Below, piece by piece: positions 33,962 through 43,541 of a DNA stretch of 64,000 bases; the first letter of the stretch is position 1, and every line of letters starts with the position of its first letter. The position numbers and the translations under genes are program-made. Origin of the DNA: UBA1413 sp964461455 (lineage in GTDB: Bacteria; Bacteroidota; Bacteroidia; Bacteroidales; Prolixibacteraceae); the NCBI GenBank assembly GCA_964461455.1, contig CAYWUJ010000004.1, positions 40,723 to 104,722 of the forward strand, given 5' to 3'. A model generated the notes under the pieces. That model was not told the origin of the DNA. It made no database searches and worked only from the letters and a program-made list of their open reading frames with translations.

Positions 33962-35146
33962 ATGAGAATTACACAATTTATCTGGCCACTGATCCTTACC
34001 CTGATGGCTGCCATGAATGCCCCGGCACAGCTGGCAGCCGGAAAGGAAAAATTCCTGGGTAACATCAGCAGCGGGTATACTAGTTCCGATTTCATGAAAT
34101 ACTGGAACCAGATCACCCCGGAAAACGGGGGGAAGTGGGGCTCGGTGGAAGGGACCATGAACGTGATGAGCTGGAACAACATGGACCAGGTGAGCAACTA
34201 CGCCAAAACCAAGAAGATTCCCCTCCGGTTCCATACTTTGATTTGGGGACAGCAAGCCCCCTCCTGGATCACCTCACTGCCTGCCGATCAGCAGCTGGCC
34301 CAGGTGGAGGAGTGGATCAGGCTGGCCGCTACCCGGTACCCGGGGGTTCAGATGATCGACGTGGTGAATGAGCCGCTCCCCGGCCACGCCCCTCCGGCTT
34401 TCAAAAACGCCCTGGGAGGCAACGGAACCACCGGCTGGGACTGGGTGATCAAAAGTTTTGAGCTGGCCCGCAAATACTTCCCCAATGCTGAACTTCACAT
34501 CAACGATTACCACATCCTCGGCAATTCCGGAAACACAGCAGCATATAAAAAGATCATCACCCTGCTGAAGGAGAGGGGGCTTATCGACGGCATCGGCTGT
34601 CAGGGCCATTTCCTGGAAACCTCGGCAGCCTCCACCATAAAGGCCAACCTGAACTCCCTGGCTGAGCTGGAACTTCCCATCTACATCACGGAATTTGACC
34701 TGAACATCGCCGATGATGCCCAGCAACTGGCCAAATACAAATCGATTTTCCCGGTCATCTGGGAGCACTCCGCGGTAAAAGGGGTAACCCTCTGGGGATA
34801 CCGGCAGGGCAGCATCTGGCGCACCGATGCCTATCTTCTCAGGAGCGACGGCACCGAGCGGCCCGCCATGACATGGCTGAAAAGCTATTTTACCCCCACA
34901 AGTGCGCCTGTGACCGACCACCCGGAAATCCATCTCTTTCCCAATCCGGCCGACGATTTTCTCCAGATCAGCGGGGCTGCCGGCGCTTCCCTGGAGATCC
35001 TCAGTATTTCAGGACGCACTCTCACCCGGAAAACCCTGGACTCATCCCATGAAACGATCCCCATCGCCTCCCTGCCCCGGGGTCTCCTCCTTTGCCGGAT
35101 CACCTCTGCCGGACAGCAACAGGTTTTTAAAATAATAAAACGCTGA
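33962..35146 (+). CDS. Endo-1,4-beta-xylanase, GH10, with type IX secretion sorting domain
   Basis: A 394-residue surface or extracellular xylanase. After a signal peptide (RITQFIWPLILTLMAAMNA) the GH10 barrel shows QITPENGGKWGSVEG (the usual Glu after Asn is Gly), RFHTLIWGQQAPSW, acid/base Glu137 in MIDVVNEPLPG and nucleophile Glu244 in IYITEFDLN. From about residue 318 a T9SS type A sorting domain follows: LFPNPADDFLQISG, LEILSISGRTL and RGLLLCRITSAGQ, ending in IIKR. The catalytic part is somewhat short for GH10, with a compressed N-terminal region. Export depends on the T9SS encoded at the start of the window. It lies 57 bases after GH51. Confidence 0.95.
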   Translation: MRITQFIWPLILTLMAAMNAPAQLAAGKEKFLGNISSGYTSSDFMKYWNQITPENGGKWGSVEGTMNVMSWNNMDQVSNYAKTKKIPLRFHTLIWGQQAPSWITSLPADQQLAQVEEWIRLAATRYPGVQMIDVVNEPLPGHAPPAFKNALGGNGTTGWDWVIKSFELARKYFPNAELHINDYHILGNSGNTAAYKKIITLLKERGLIDGIGCQGHFLETSAASTIKANLNSLAELELPIYITEFDLNIADDAQQLAKYKSIFPVIWEHSAVKGVTLWGYRQGSIWRTDAYLLRSDGTERPAMTWLKSYFTPTSAPVTDHPEIHLFPNPADDFLQISGAAGASLEILSISGRTLTRKTLDSSHETIPIASLPRGLLLCRITSAGQQQVFKIIKR

Positions 35147-35222
35147 CCAAAGAAATATTGACACAAACTGTGATTGGTTCCTGCAAGGCCACATTCTCAC
35201 CAGATTATCTAATAACAAACCT

Positions 35223-37532
35223 ATGAACAGAATTCTGTACACCCTGCTTATCTTGTGGGTGGTTCTCCCTCACCTCTCATCCGGGGAAGAGTCCTCACTG
35301 AAACTATGGTACGACCGGCCTGCTGAGAAGTGGACCGAAGCCCTGCCCGTGGGGAACGGCCGGTTGGGGGCGATGATCTTCGGGGGCACCGAAAAGGAGC
35401 GTATCCAGTTCAACGAAGAGACGCTCTGGACGGGGGAACCCCACGATTATGCCCACCAGGGCGCCTACCGCTATCTCGACACTATACGGCAGTTGCTGTT
35501 CGAGGGCCGGCAGAAGGAGGCGGAAGAGCTGGCCATGAAGGAGTTCATGAGCGTGCCCCTGGTCCAGAAGGCCTACCAGCCTTTTGGCGACCTGGAACTC
35601 CATTTCCCCGGGCATAATGAATTCACGGATTATACCAGGAGACTCGACCTGGAAAGGGCCGTTCACACCGTCACCTACCGGTCGGGAGGAGTAGCCTTCA
35701 CCCGGGAGTGTTTTGCGACCCATCAGGGGGAAGTAGTGGCCGTCAGACTCACCGCCAGCAGGAAGAAAGCCCTGAATTTCAGTATGGCTCTTTCGTCTTC
35801 CCATGCTGAGAAAAGCGTGACAGCAGAGGGTCGCCGTCTGCAGCTCGACGTAAGGGTGAAGGATGGCGTGTTACGGGGTGTAGCCCTTGCAGAAGTGGAG
35901 ACCGACGGGCAAACGGAAGTCCGCGACAACCGTTTGTATGTTTCAGGGGCCAAATCGGCGGTCATTCTTCTCTCTGCCGCCACCAACTATGTGAATTTCC
36001 GTGATGTGAGCGGGGACCCCGATGCCAAAGCCCGGGCACACCTCACCTCAGCCATGGCTACCGGTTACCGGCATCTCCTGTCAGAGCACCTTACCGATTA
36101 CAGGGATCTCTTTGACCGTTTCGCGGTGAGCTTCGGGGAAAACGAAAATGCCGGGCTTTCCACCAATCAGCGCATCATCGGCTTCAGCAGGGAGGCCAAT
36201 GACCCCGGGTTGCTGGCCCTCTACATCCAGTACGGCCGCTACCTGCTGATCTCCTCCAGCCGGCCGGGCACCCGCCCCGCCAACCTCCAGGGAATCTGGA
36301 ACGACCACATCAGGCCCCCGTGGGACAGCAAGTGGACGGTCAACATCAACACCGAAATGAACTACTGGCCGGCGGAGGTCACCGGGCTTTCCGAATGCCA
36401 CGAGCCTCTTTTCGGGTTAGCGGAGGAGTGTGCTGAAACAGGCAAGGTCACCGCCCGCGAGCATTATGCCGCCCCGGGCTGGGTCCTTCATCACAATACC
36501 GATGCCTGGCGGGGCACCGCACCCATCAATTTTTCCGACCATGGCATTTGGGTCACCGGAGGTGCCTGGCTGAGCCTTCACCTCTGGGAGCACTTCCTCT
36601 TCACGCAAGACCGCCGGTTTCTGGCCGACAGGGCCTACCCCCTCATGCGGGGGTCTGCGGAGTTTTTCACCCGCTTTCTGGTCAGGGATCCCCGTACGGG
36701 TAAACTCATCAGTACTCCTTCCAACTCCCCTGAAAACGGGGGACTTGTTGCCGGGCCGGCCATGGACCACCAGATTATCAGGGCGCTGTTCAGGGCCTGC
36801 ATTGAAGCCTCCACCCTCCTGAACACCGATGCGGAGTTTGCCGCAACCCTGCAGACGATGCTTCCGGAAATCGCCCCTGACCAGATCGGCCGGCACGGCC
36901 AGCTCCAGGAATGGCAGGAAGACAGAGATGATCCCAACGACAAGCACCGCCACGTCTCCCACCTGTGGGCCGTCCACCCGGGCAGCGAAATTAACTGGAA
37001 GGAGACCCCCGGACTAATGAAGGCCGCCCGCCAGTCGCTCCTCTACAGGGGCGATGAGGGGACCGGATGGAGCCTGGCCTGGAAAATCAACTTCTGGGCA
37101 CGGTTCCTCGATGGCAACCACGCCTGGGAGATGATTAAAATGGTCTTCCGGCCTGTTCAGATCGACGACGAGGTCTATTCAGGGGGCGGCGGCTCCTATG
37201 CCAATCTCTTCGATGCCCATCCCCCCTTCCAGATCGACGGTAACTTCGGGGCCACCGCCGGCATCATCGAGATGCTCGTACAGAGCCACCTGGGAGAAAT
37301 CCACCTGCTCCCCGCCCTGCCCGATGCCCTCCCCAAGGGTCGGATCAGCGGGGTCCGCGCTCGCGGGGGGTTTGTCCTGGATTTTGAATGGAAGGCCGGC
37401 CACCTTGTATCACTGAAAGTGCATTCCACCGCCGGACAGCCCTGCACCATCAGCTATGCCGGCAAAACCGTGCAATTTAATACTGAGAAAAACAAAAGCT
37501 ACTCCTTCAACGAAGCCCTGAAAAGATTGTAA
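35223..37532 (+). CDS. GH95 alpha-L-fucosidase (or alpha-L-galactosidase)
   Basis: A 769-residue exported inverting hydrolase of GH95. A signal peptide (MNRILYTLLILWVVLPHLSS) leads into LKLWYDRPAEKWTEALPVGN, then GRLGAMIFGGTEKERIQFNE, ETLWTGEPHDY, the (alpha/alpha)6 barrel with NLQGIWNDHIRPPWDSKWT and NINTEMNYWPAE, and the late NLFDAHPPFQIDGNFG. It removes terminal alpha-1,2-fucose or galactose from glycans such as xyloglucan. It has no sorting domain and is probably periplasmic. Length is typical. It closes the GH51-GH10-GH95 run, 76 bases after GH10, and converges on katG. Confidence 0.94.
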   Translation: MNRILYTLLILWVVLPHLSSGEESSLKLWYDRPAEKWTEALPVGNGRLGAMIFGGTEKERIQFNEETLWTGEPHDYAHQGAYRYLDTIRQLLFEGRQKEAEELAMKEFMSVPLVQKAYQPFGDLELHFPGHNEFTDYTRRLDLERAVHTVTYRSGGVAFTRECFATHQGEVVAVRLTASRKKALNFSMALSSSHAEKSVTAEGRRLQLDVRVKDGVLRGVALAEVETDGQTEVRDNRLYVSGAKSAVILLSAATNYVNFRDVSGDPDAKARAHLTSAMATGYRHLLSEHLTDYRDLFDRFAVSFGENENAGLSTNQRIIGFSREANDPGLLALYIQYGRYLLISSSRPGTRPANLQGIWNDHIRPPWDSKWTVNINTEMNYWPAEVTGLSECHEPLFGLAEECAETGKVTAREHYAAPGWVLHHNTDAWRGTAPINFSDHGIWVTGGAWLSLHLWEHFLFTQDRRFLADRAYPLMRGSAEFFTRFLVRDPRTGKLISTPSNSPENGGLVAGPAMDHQIIRALFRACIEASTLLNTDAEFAATLQTMLPEIAPDQIGRHGQLQEWQEDRDDPNDKHRHVSHLWAVHPGSEINWKETPGLMKAARQSLLYRGDEGTGWSLAWKINFWARFLDGNHAWEMIKMVFRPVQIDDEVYSGGGGSYANLFDAHPPFQIDGNFGATAGIIEMLVQSHLGEIHLLPALPDALPKGRISGVRARGGFVLDFEWKAGHLVSLKVHSTAGQPCTISYAGKTVQFNTEKNKSYSFNEALKRL

Positions 37533-37621
37533 GGCCATTCTTTCATCCCGAATGGAGATCATCCTGACCATACCAACTCCCTTCAGGGTTGTGAAAAGTC
37601 TGTTGTTATGTGGTAAAAATA

Positions 37622-37653
37622 AATCAGGTGGATTCCATGGAACCCACCTGATT
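37622..37653. terminator. Long hairpin between convergent GH95 and katG genes
   Basis: AATCAGGTGG (37622-37631) pairs perfectly with CCACCTGATT (37644-37653), and the loop holds a further TTCC/GGAA pairing. On the minus strand it is followed by TATTTTTACC, so it should end katG transcripts; on the plus strand the T-run is poor, so it may be less active for GH95. Confidence 0.75.
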
Positions 37654-37688
37654 CGCGCCATAACGGCAATGACCTGATGATCTGATGC

Positions 37689-39869
37689 TTATTTCAGATC
37701 AAACCGGTCGGCATTCATCACCTTGACCCAGGCTTTCACGAAGTCTTTGACGAACTTCTCCCTGTTGTCGTCCTGGGCATACACCTCGGCATAGGAGCGA
37801 AGCACTGAGTTGGACCCAAAGACCAGGTCGACCCTGGTGGCCGTCCACTTCGTCACTCCCGTTTTCCGGTCCACAATATGGTAAAGAGCATCGGACACGG
37901 GATTCCAGGCATATTTCATGTCGGTGAGGTTGACGAAGAAGTCATTGGTCAGAACCCCCACCTGATCGGTAAAGACGCCATGTTTCGATCCGCCGTGATT
38001 GGTGCCCAGCACGCGCATGCCCCCTACCAGGACTGTCATTTCGGGAGCGGTAAGCCCCATGAGCTGGGTCCGGTCGAGCAGCAGTTCTTCGGGCTGGACC
38101 ACATAGTCCTTCTTGAGCCAGTTTCTGTATCCATCGTGGATAGGTTCCATAACGCTGAAGGAATCGGCATCGGTCATTTCAGGGGTGGCATCGCCACGAC
38201 CGGGACTGAAGGGGACCCTGATGGCGACTCCCGCGCCGCGGGCGGCATTTTCTACGGCGGCGCTTCCTCCCAGCACAATGAGGTCGGCCAGGCTCACCTT
38301 CTTTTTCAGGCCTGCCTGAATCTCTTCAAGTTTAGACAGCACCTTCTTCAGCCGTTCGGGTTCGTTGCCTTCCCACCCGATCTGGGGGGCCAGGCGGATC
38401 CGGGCCCCGTTGGCACCGCCGCGGTAGTCGGAACACCGGAAGGTGCGGGCGCTGTCCCATGCCGTATTGATCAACTCGACCGGGGTCAGCCCGCTGTTTA
38501 AAAGGGTGGCTTTCAGTTCTTCAATTTCGGCCTCCGACAGGGTGTAATCCACAGCGGGAACGGGATCCTGCCAGATGAGGTCTTCCCTGGGCACGTCGGC
38601 ACCCAGGTAACGGCTCCTGGGCCCCAGGTCACGATGGGTCAGCTTGAACCAGGCCCGGGCAAAGGTTTCGGCAAAATAAGCCGGATCCTTGTAAAAACGT
38701 TCCGAAATCTTACGGTATTCGGGGTCCATCTTCATGGCCATGTCGGCATCGGTCATGATGGGATTCCTTCTCACCCCCGGAATGTGGGCATCGAGGGGTT
38801 TGTCCTCTTCCTTCATATTCACGGGTTCCCACTGCCAGGCCCCGGCGGGACTCTTTTTGAGTTCCCAGTCGTGATTCAGCAACAGATAAAAATAGGTATG
38901 GTTCCATCGGTCAGGAGTGGTGGTCCAGGCTCCTTCCAGACCACTGGTGACGGTATGTTCGGCATTTCCCTTTCCCTCGGGGTTCATCCAGCCGAATCCC
39001 TGGTGTTCCAGGGGGGCTGCTTCAGGAGCAGGCCCCAGCACCGAGGCATCGCCGTTTCCGTGGGTCTTGCCCACGGTATGGCCTCCGGCTGTCAGGGCCA
39101 CTGTTTCTTCATCGTTCATGGCCATACGGGCGAAGGTCATTCTCACGTCCTTTGCCGTGCGCAAGGGATCAGGTTTGCCGTCGACCCCTTCCGGATTCAC
39201 ATAGATGAGGCCCATCTGAACGGCCGCCAGGGGATTCTCAAGCGACTCACGGTTCTCATCGTCGGAATAGCGGTTTTTAGTGGGGGCCAGCCATTCCTTC
39301 TCGGCACCCCAGTAAATATCCTTCTCGGGATGCCAGATGTCTTCACGGCCTCCCCCGAAACCAAAGGTCTTGAAACCCATCGATTCATAGGCCATGTTGC
39401 CGGCCAGAATAAACAGGTCGGCCCATGAAAGCTTGTTCCCGTATTTTTTCTTGATGGGCCACAGAAGGCGACGGGGTTTGTCGAGGTTGGCGTTGTCGGG
39501 CCAGCTGTTCAGGGGAGCAAAACGCTGATTCCCGGTGTTACTGCCGCCGCGGCCGTCGGTAACCCGGTAGGTGCCGGCACTGTGCCAGGCCAAGCGGATC
39601 ATCAACCCGCCATAGTGACCCCAGTCGGCCGGCCACCACTCCTTGCTGTCGGTCATCAACTTCTTCAGGTCGGCTTTCACCGCTTCCAGATCGAGTTTTG
39701 TGAACTCCTCCCGGTAGTTGAAGTCCTGACCCAACGGATTGGTTTTCGTATCGTGCTGGTGCAGAATGTCCAGGTTCAGGGCATTGGGCCACCAACTCAT
39801 CACGGAACTGTTGGTATCCGTGTTCGCCCCGTGCATGACCGGGCATTTTCCTTTCTTTGAATTGTCCAT
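37689..39869 (-). CDS. katG: Catalase-peroxidase KatG
   Basis: A 726-residue haem enzyme that destroys hydrogen peroxide in the cytoplasm. The active N-terminal domain has Arg92, Trp95 and His96 in IRLAWHSAGTYR, the proximal haem ligand His264 in LTAGGHTVGKTHG, and the covalent Trp95-Tyr223-Met249 adduct residues (LIYVNPEG and FARMAMNDE). The C-terminal half (about 420-726) is the diverged duplicate domain. All key residues are present and the length is normal. Its promoter overlaps a long perfect palindrome (39921-39939), pointing to peroxide- or metal-sensing repression. Confidence 0.98.
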   Translation of the reverse strand: MDNSKKGKCPVMHGANTDTNSSVMSWWPNALNLDILHQHDTKTNPLGQDFNYREEFTKLDLEAVKADLKKLMTDSKEWWPADWGHYGGLMIRLAWHSAGTYRVTDGRGGSNTGNQRFAPLNSWPDNANLDKPRRLLWPIKKKYGNKLSWADLFILAGNMAYESMGFKTFGFGGGREDIWHPEKDIYWGAEKEWLAPTKNRYSDDENRESLENPLAAVQMGLIYVNPEGVDGKPDPLRTAKDVRMTFARMAMNDEETVALTAGGHTVGKTHGNGDASVLGPAPEAAPLEHQGFGWMNPEGKGNAEHTVTSGLEGAWTTTPDRWNHTYFYLLLNHDWELKKSPAGAWQWEPVNMKEEDKPLDAHIPGVRRNPIMTDADMAMKMDPEYRKISERFYKDPAYFAETFARAWFKLTHRDLGPRSRYLGADVPREDLIWQDPVPAVDYTLSEAEIEELKATLLNSGLTPVELINTAWDSARTFRCSDYRGGANGARIRLAPQIGWEGNEPERLKKVLSKLEEIQAGLKKKVSLADLIVLGGSAAVENAARGAGVAIRVPFSPGRGDATPEMTDADSFSVMEPIHDGYRNWLKKDYVVQPEELLLDRTQLMGLTAPEMTVLVGGMRVLGTNHGGSKHGVFTDQVGVLTNDFFVNLTDMKYAWNPVSDALYHIVDRKTGVTKWTATRVDLVFGSNSVLRSYAEVYAQDDNREKFVKDFVKAWVKVMNADRFDLK

Positions 39870-39917
39870 TGTTTTTTCTTTTTGGCTTAAATATAATCAT
39901 TTTAATTAAACCGTCAT

Positions 39918-39925
39918 CAAAATTA
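39918..39925 (-). promoter_or_regulatory. Putative -7 box of katG
   Basis: On the minus strand TAATTTTG is an exact TAnnTTTG match, about 50 bases before the katG start. Its upstream half lies inside the palindrome at 39921-39939. Confidence 0.5.
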
Positions 39926-39939
39926 GAATAATTCTAATT
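39921..39939. promoter_or_regulatory. Fur/PerR-like operator upstream of katG
   Basis: AATTAGAATAATTCTAATT is a perfect 9-1-9 palindrome. Its core TTAGAAT-A-ATTCTAA matches 13 of 15 positions of the PerR box TTATAATnATTATAA. It overlaps the katG -7 box, as expected for a repressor site, and katG is a classical PerR target in other phyla. No regulator gene of this type is in the window. Confidence 0.6.
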
Positions 39940-39983
39940 GGAAGAATTATGGGCTAATTATTAAACTGGTCTGCCAATTGTCC

Positions 39984-39991
39984 TATTTTTG
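39984..39991 (+). promoter_or_regulatory. Putative -7 box of the SNF2 helicase gene
   Basis: TATTTTTG matches TAnnTTTG exactly, about 37 bases before the helicase ATG at 40029, in the divergent gap with katG. No -33 element stands out. Confidence 0.4.
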
Positions 39992-40028
39992 TTCCTGACA
40001 ATTCAATTCCAACTACAACCTTGTAATA

Positions 40029-43000
40029 ATGAGCGGATCATTCGGGAAAACCTGGTGGGGGGAGCAGTGGCTGCAATCTCTGAACAACATCGATTTCAGC
40101 AACCGGCTGCCCCGTGGAGCCTCCTATGCCAGAAAAGGAGCGGTGGAAAAAATCACCATTACCGGCAACCACATTTCGGCCAAAGTAAAGGGATCGCGGC
40201 CCCGGCCATACAAAGTCGATATCATCATGCCCCCCTTCTTTGACCCCGAACTGGGGAATTTTCTCCGGGACCTCACCCAACAACCGGTGATCATTTCCAA
40301 ACTGCTGAATCGTGAACTCGATCCTTCCTTACTGAAGCTGGCAGAAAAACATGGATTGAAGGTATTCCCCCGGCAATGGAGCGACCTGAAAATGCAGTGC
40401 TCCTGTCCCGACTGGGCTGTACCCTGCAAGCACCTGGCTGCGGTCATTTATAAGGTTTCTGCGGAGATCGACAACAATCCTTTTCAGGTTTTTACGCTTC
40501 ACAATGTTGATTTGCCACAGGAAATGGGTAAGCTTGGGATCGTGATTCACAAGGAGAATATGGAGATTCCCCGGATCAAAGAACTTTGCATCGGGAAGAG
40601 AAAAATCGCAACAAATTTTGATCCGGAAAATGCCTATCAGAAGTTGTCTTTCGCCGGACTTCAATCCCTCCACGAACCCCTGATTGCACTCCTCTCCCCT
40701 TCTCCGGCATTTTATACCACGTCAGAAACAGATTTCCGGGAAAAATACCGCTCACACCTGACCCGGGTGGTCAAAAACACCCAAAAGGCAGCCAAGGGAA
40801 AAATCGCCCCCGAAGAATTCTTTTCCGGAGCCACTAAGGCAGAGCAACAGATCAACCATTATTCTGAACATACGATTGTCCTGAATGACCAGTTCAGGGC
40901 ACAGGTGTGGATCGATGACCGGAAAACCACCATTCCGGAACTTTTATTGCAGCTCTCCCGGATTCCAGGCTCCCGCACTTACGACTACCAGCCATCGACA
41001 GCCGGACTTCACACCGCGCTACACCTATCCCTGCAGTTGGTGGCCAATGGTGCCATCGTGCCTCAGATCGTTCAATTGCCCGGAAAATCCTACGTGGTTC
41101 GCTGGTTACCTGCGATGATCAGCAGCGATGTGAAAAAACTGGTGGATGATCTGGAAAACATCCTGCTACCCGATCTATGTTACTGGCAGGATGGAGACAA
41201 GCTTAAAGTCATCAACAGGGAACCTGCACTGAACCTTCTGTCGCTCCTTATCACCGAAGTCGTCCGGATCGGCAGTACCAGGGTGGATGATAACCTGTTT
41301 GAATCCCTCTTCTTCAAATCAGTGGCTCACCCTTTTAACCTTCCGGGTGAAGAATCCCTACCGGGAGGCATCCAGGTCTGGCTTCAGAAGTACTTTCTGA
41401 CCCAGGGAAGGTTTAAACCGATGCTCATGGTGGAAGAAATCCCCGACGGCCGATTCAGTGTACAAGTGAATATCCGGGACAGAAACCATCCGGACGAAGA
41501 ATCCACCCCCCTGAAGACCATACTCAATGATGAACAATACAGGGATGAACGTTTTGAAATTCTGCAGTCGCTGACCCAATTGAGTACCTTCATTTCGGGC
41601 CTCGATGCTTACATCAATGCAGGTGGAAAAGAGGAACTGTTCATGACCAATGAGGTTTTTACCCGTTTCCTGATGGAAATGATTCCGGCTATCCAACTCC
41701 TCGACATTACAGTATTGCTGCCCAAATCGTTGCAGGAGATTCTCAGGCCGAAGGCCAGCGTCAGACTGAAGAGCAAACCTGCAGCCAGAGGATTTCTCCG
41801 GCTCGACAAGCTGCTTGATTTCGACTGGCAAATCGCCATTGGCGATACCCTGATGCCCATGGAGGAATTTGAAAAGCTTCTGGAGAGATCCGAGGGACTG
41901 ATCAGGTATAAAAAAAGATACATTTATGTGGAGAAGGAAGATCTGGAAAAGATCCACCGCCATTTTTCCCAGCCGGGTGAGATGTCAGCTTTCCAGATGC
42001 TCAGGGCGGCGCTTTCGGGTGAATACCTGGGGGCACCGGTTTCGATGACCGATGAAGTGAAAAAGATGATCAGCGAGCTGACCAACATCGGTGAAGTCAG
42101 TCTGCCCGAAGGACTCCAGGCGTTGATGCGTCCCTACCAGCACAGGGGTTTTTCATGGATATACCGCAATGCACAGATCGGTTTCGGATCGGTGCTGGCC
42201 GATGACATGGGGTTGGGGAAAACCCTCCAGGTCATCGCTACCATTCTCAAATTCCGGGAAGAAGGAGTTCTGGAGAAGGAAAAGGTATTGGTGGTGGCCC
42301 CCACCGGGTTGTTGACCAACTGGCAGGCTGAAATCCAGAAGTTTGCCCCTTCCCTGCGGACGGAAATTTATCACGGCACCACGCGTGACCTGAAACGGCT
42401 GAATGAGGTTGACATCCTGATCACCTCTTATGGGATGGCCCGCAGCGATGCCGACCTGTTCAAAAAGCTGAAGTGGCATACCCTGGTCATCGATGAAGCC
42501 CAAAATATCAAAAACCAGGAAACCCAACAAACCAAAGCCATCAAATCCATAAAGGCGGGAAATTGTATTGCCCTGAGCGGCACGCCGGTGGAAAACCGGC
42601 TGAGCGAACTTTGGAGCATTATGGATTTCAGCAACCGGGGATTTCTGGGATCCCCCAAAGAGTTCCAGGATACCTGGGCTCAACCGATAGAACAGCTGAA
42701 CGACCGACAAACGGCCGACAAACTAAAGAAAGTCACTGCCCCGTTTATGATGCGTCGCCTGAAAACCGATAAAACCATTATCTCAGACCTGCCCGATAAA
42801 ATTGAGATCGACAGCTATGCGTCATTAACCAAAGTGCAGGCCGGACTGTATGAAAAAACGCTCGATGAAGCCATGGCCGCCATTGAAGGGGTTTCCGGCA
42901 CCGACCAAAAGGCGCTCTTCGTCAGACAGGGACTGGTCTTGCAGATGATCCTCGCCTTGAAACAGATTTGCAACCACCCCACCCAATTCCTCAAAAACGG

Positions 43001-43541
43001 GGAGACCGACGCTTCCCTGAGCGGAAAAATGGAGCTGTTATTCGACAAACTCGACAGCATAACAGAGAGCAATGAGAAAGTACTGCTGTTCACGCAATTT
43101 ACCCAGATGGGTGACCTGCTTCGCCACTTTATCACGGAGCGATACCACGATGAACCGCTTTACATTCACGGGGGGTGTTCGATTGACAAGCGGAAGGAGA
43201 TGGTGGAGCGGTTCCAGAACAACCATGCCGACCGGATTTTCCTGTTGTCGTTGAAGGCTGCAGGCACCGGATTAAATCTCACTGCGGCCAGCCATGTCAT
43301 CCATTACGATCTCTGGTGGAATCCGGCGGTGGAAGCCCAGGCCACCGACCGGGCGTACAGGATCGGTCAGAAGAACAATGTGATGGTCCACCGCTTCATC
43401 ACCAAAAACACCTTTGAGGAGCGAATCAACGACATGATACAAAAGAAGAAAGCCCTGGCAGAAATGACCGTGGCCACCGGAGAAAGCTGGATCGGCAACC
43501 TGAGCAACAAGGAGCTGCGGGAAATATTCACTCCCGGGTGA
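40029..43541 (+). CDS. SWIM zinc-finger SNF2 family helicase
   Basis: A 1170-residue DNA translocase. The N-terminus (SFGKTWWGEQWLQSLNNIDF and FGKTWWG-type residues) and the SWIM finger Cys124-x-Cys126-x6-Cys133-x-His135 (CSCPDWAVPCKH) match proteins that in many bacteria are encoded separately beside a helicase; here they are fused. A long middle region (about 140-680) is poorly conserved. The SNF2 motor starts at about 695: Walker A DDMGLGKT (about 725), DEAQ box with Asp822, LSGTPVENRL, then the second RecA lobe with LLFTQFTQMGD, GTGLNLTAASHVIHYD and DRAYRIGQ. It probably remodels protein-DNA complexes in the cytoplasm; the pathway is unknown. Its end overlaps the DoxX gene by 14 bases on the opposite strand. 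Confidence 0.92.
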   Translation: MSGSFGKTWWGEQWLQSLNNIDFSNRLPRGASYARKGAVEKITITGNHISAKVKGSRPRPYKVDIIMPPFFDPELGNFLRDLTQQPVIISKLLNRELDPSLLKLAEKHGLKVFPRQWSDLKMQCSCPDWAVPCKHLAAVIYKVSAEIDNNPFQVFTLHNVDLPQEMGKLGIVIHKENMEIPRIKELCIGKRKIATNFDPENAYQKLSFAGLQSLHEPLIALLSPSPAFYTTSETDFREKYRSHLTRVVKNTQKAAKGKIAPEEFFSGATKAEQQINHYSEHTIVLNDQFRAQVWIDDRKTTIPELLLQLSRIPGSRTYDYQPSTAGLHTALHLSLQLVANGAIVPQIVQLPGKSYVVRWLPAMISSDVKKLVDDLENILLPDLCYWQDGDKLKVINREPALNLLSLLITEVVRIGSTRVDDNLFESLFFKSVAHPFNLPGEESLPGGIQVWLQKYFLTQGRFKPMLMVEEIPDGRFSVQVNIRDRNHPDEESTPLKTILNDEQYRDERFEILQSLTQLSTFISGLDAYINAGGKEELFMTNEVFTRFLMEMIPAIQLLDITVLLPKSLQEILRPKASVRLKSKPAARGFLRLDKLLDFDWQIAIGDTLMPMEEFEKLLERSEGLIRYKKRYIYVEKEDLEKIHRHFSQPGEMSAFQMLRAALSGEYLGAPVSMTDEVKKMISELTNIGEVSLPEGLQALMRPYQHRGFSWIYRNAQIGFGSVLADDMGLGKTLQVIATILKFREEGVLEKEKVLVVAPTGLLTNWQAEIQKFAPSLRTEIYHGTTRDLKRLNEVDILITSYGMARSDADLFKKLKWHTLVIDEAQNIKNQETQQTKAIKSIKAGNCIALSGTPVENRLSELWSIMDFSNRGFLGSPKEFQDTWAQPIEQLNDRQTADKLKKVTAPFMMRRLKTDKTIISDLPDKIEIDSYASLTKVQAGLYEKTLDEAMAAIEGVSGTDQKALFVRQGLVLQMILALKQICNHPTQFLKNGETDASLSGKMELLFDKLDSITESNEKVLLFTQFTQMGDLLRHFITERYHDEPLYIHGGCSIDKRKEMVERFQNNHADRIFLLSLKAAGTGLNLTAASHVIHYDLWWNPAVEAQATDRAYRIGQKNNVMVHRFITKNTFEERINDMIQKKKALAEMTVATGESWIGNLSNKELREIFTPG

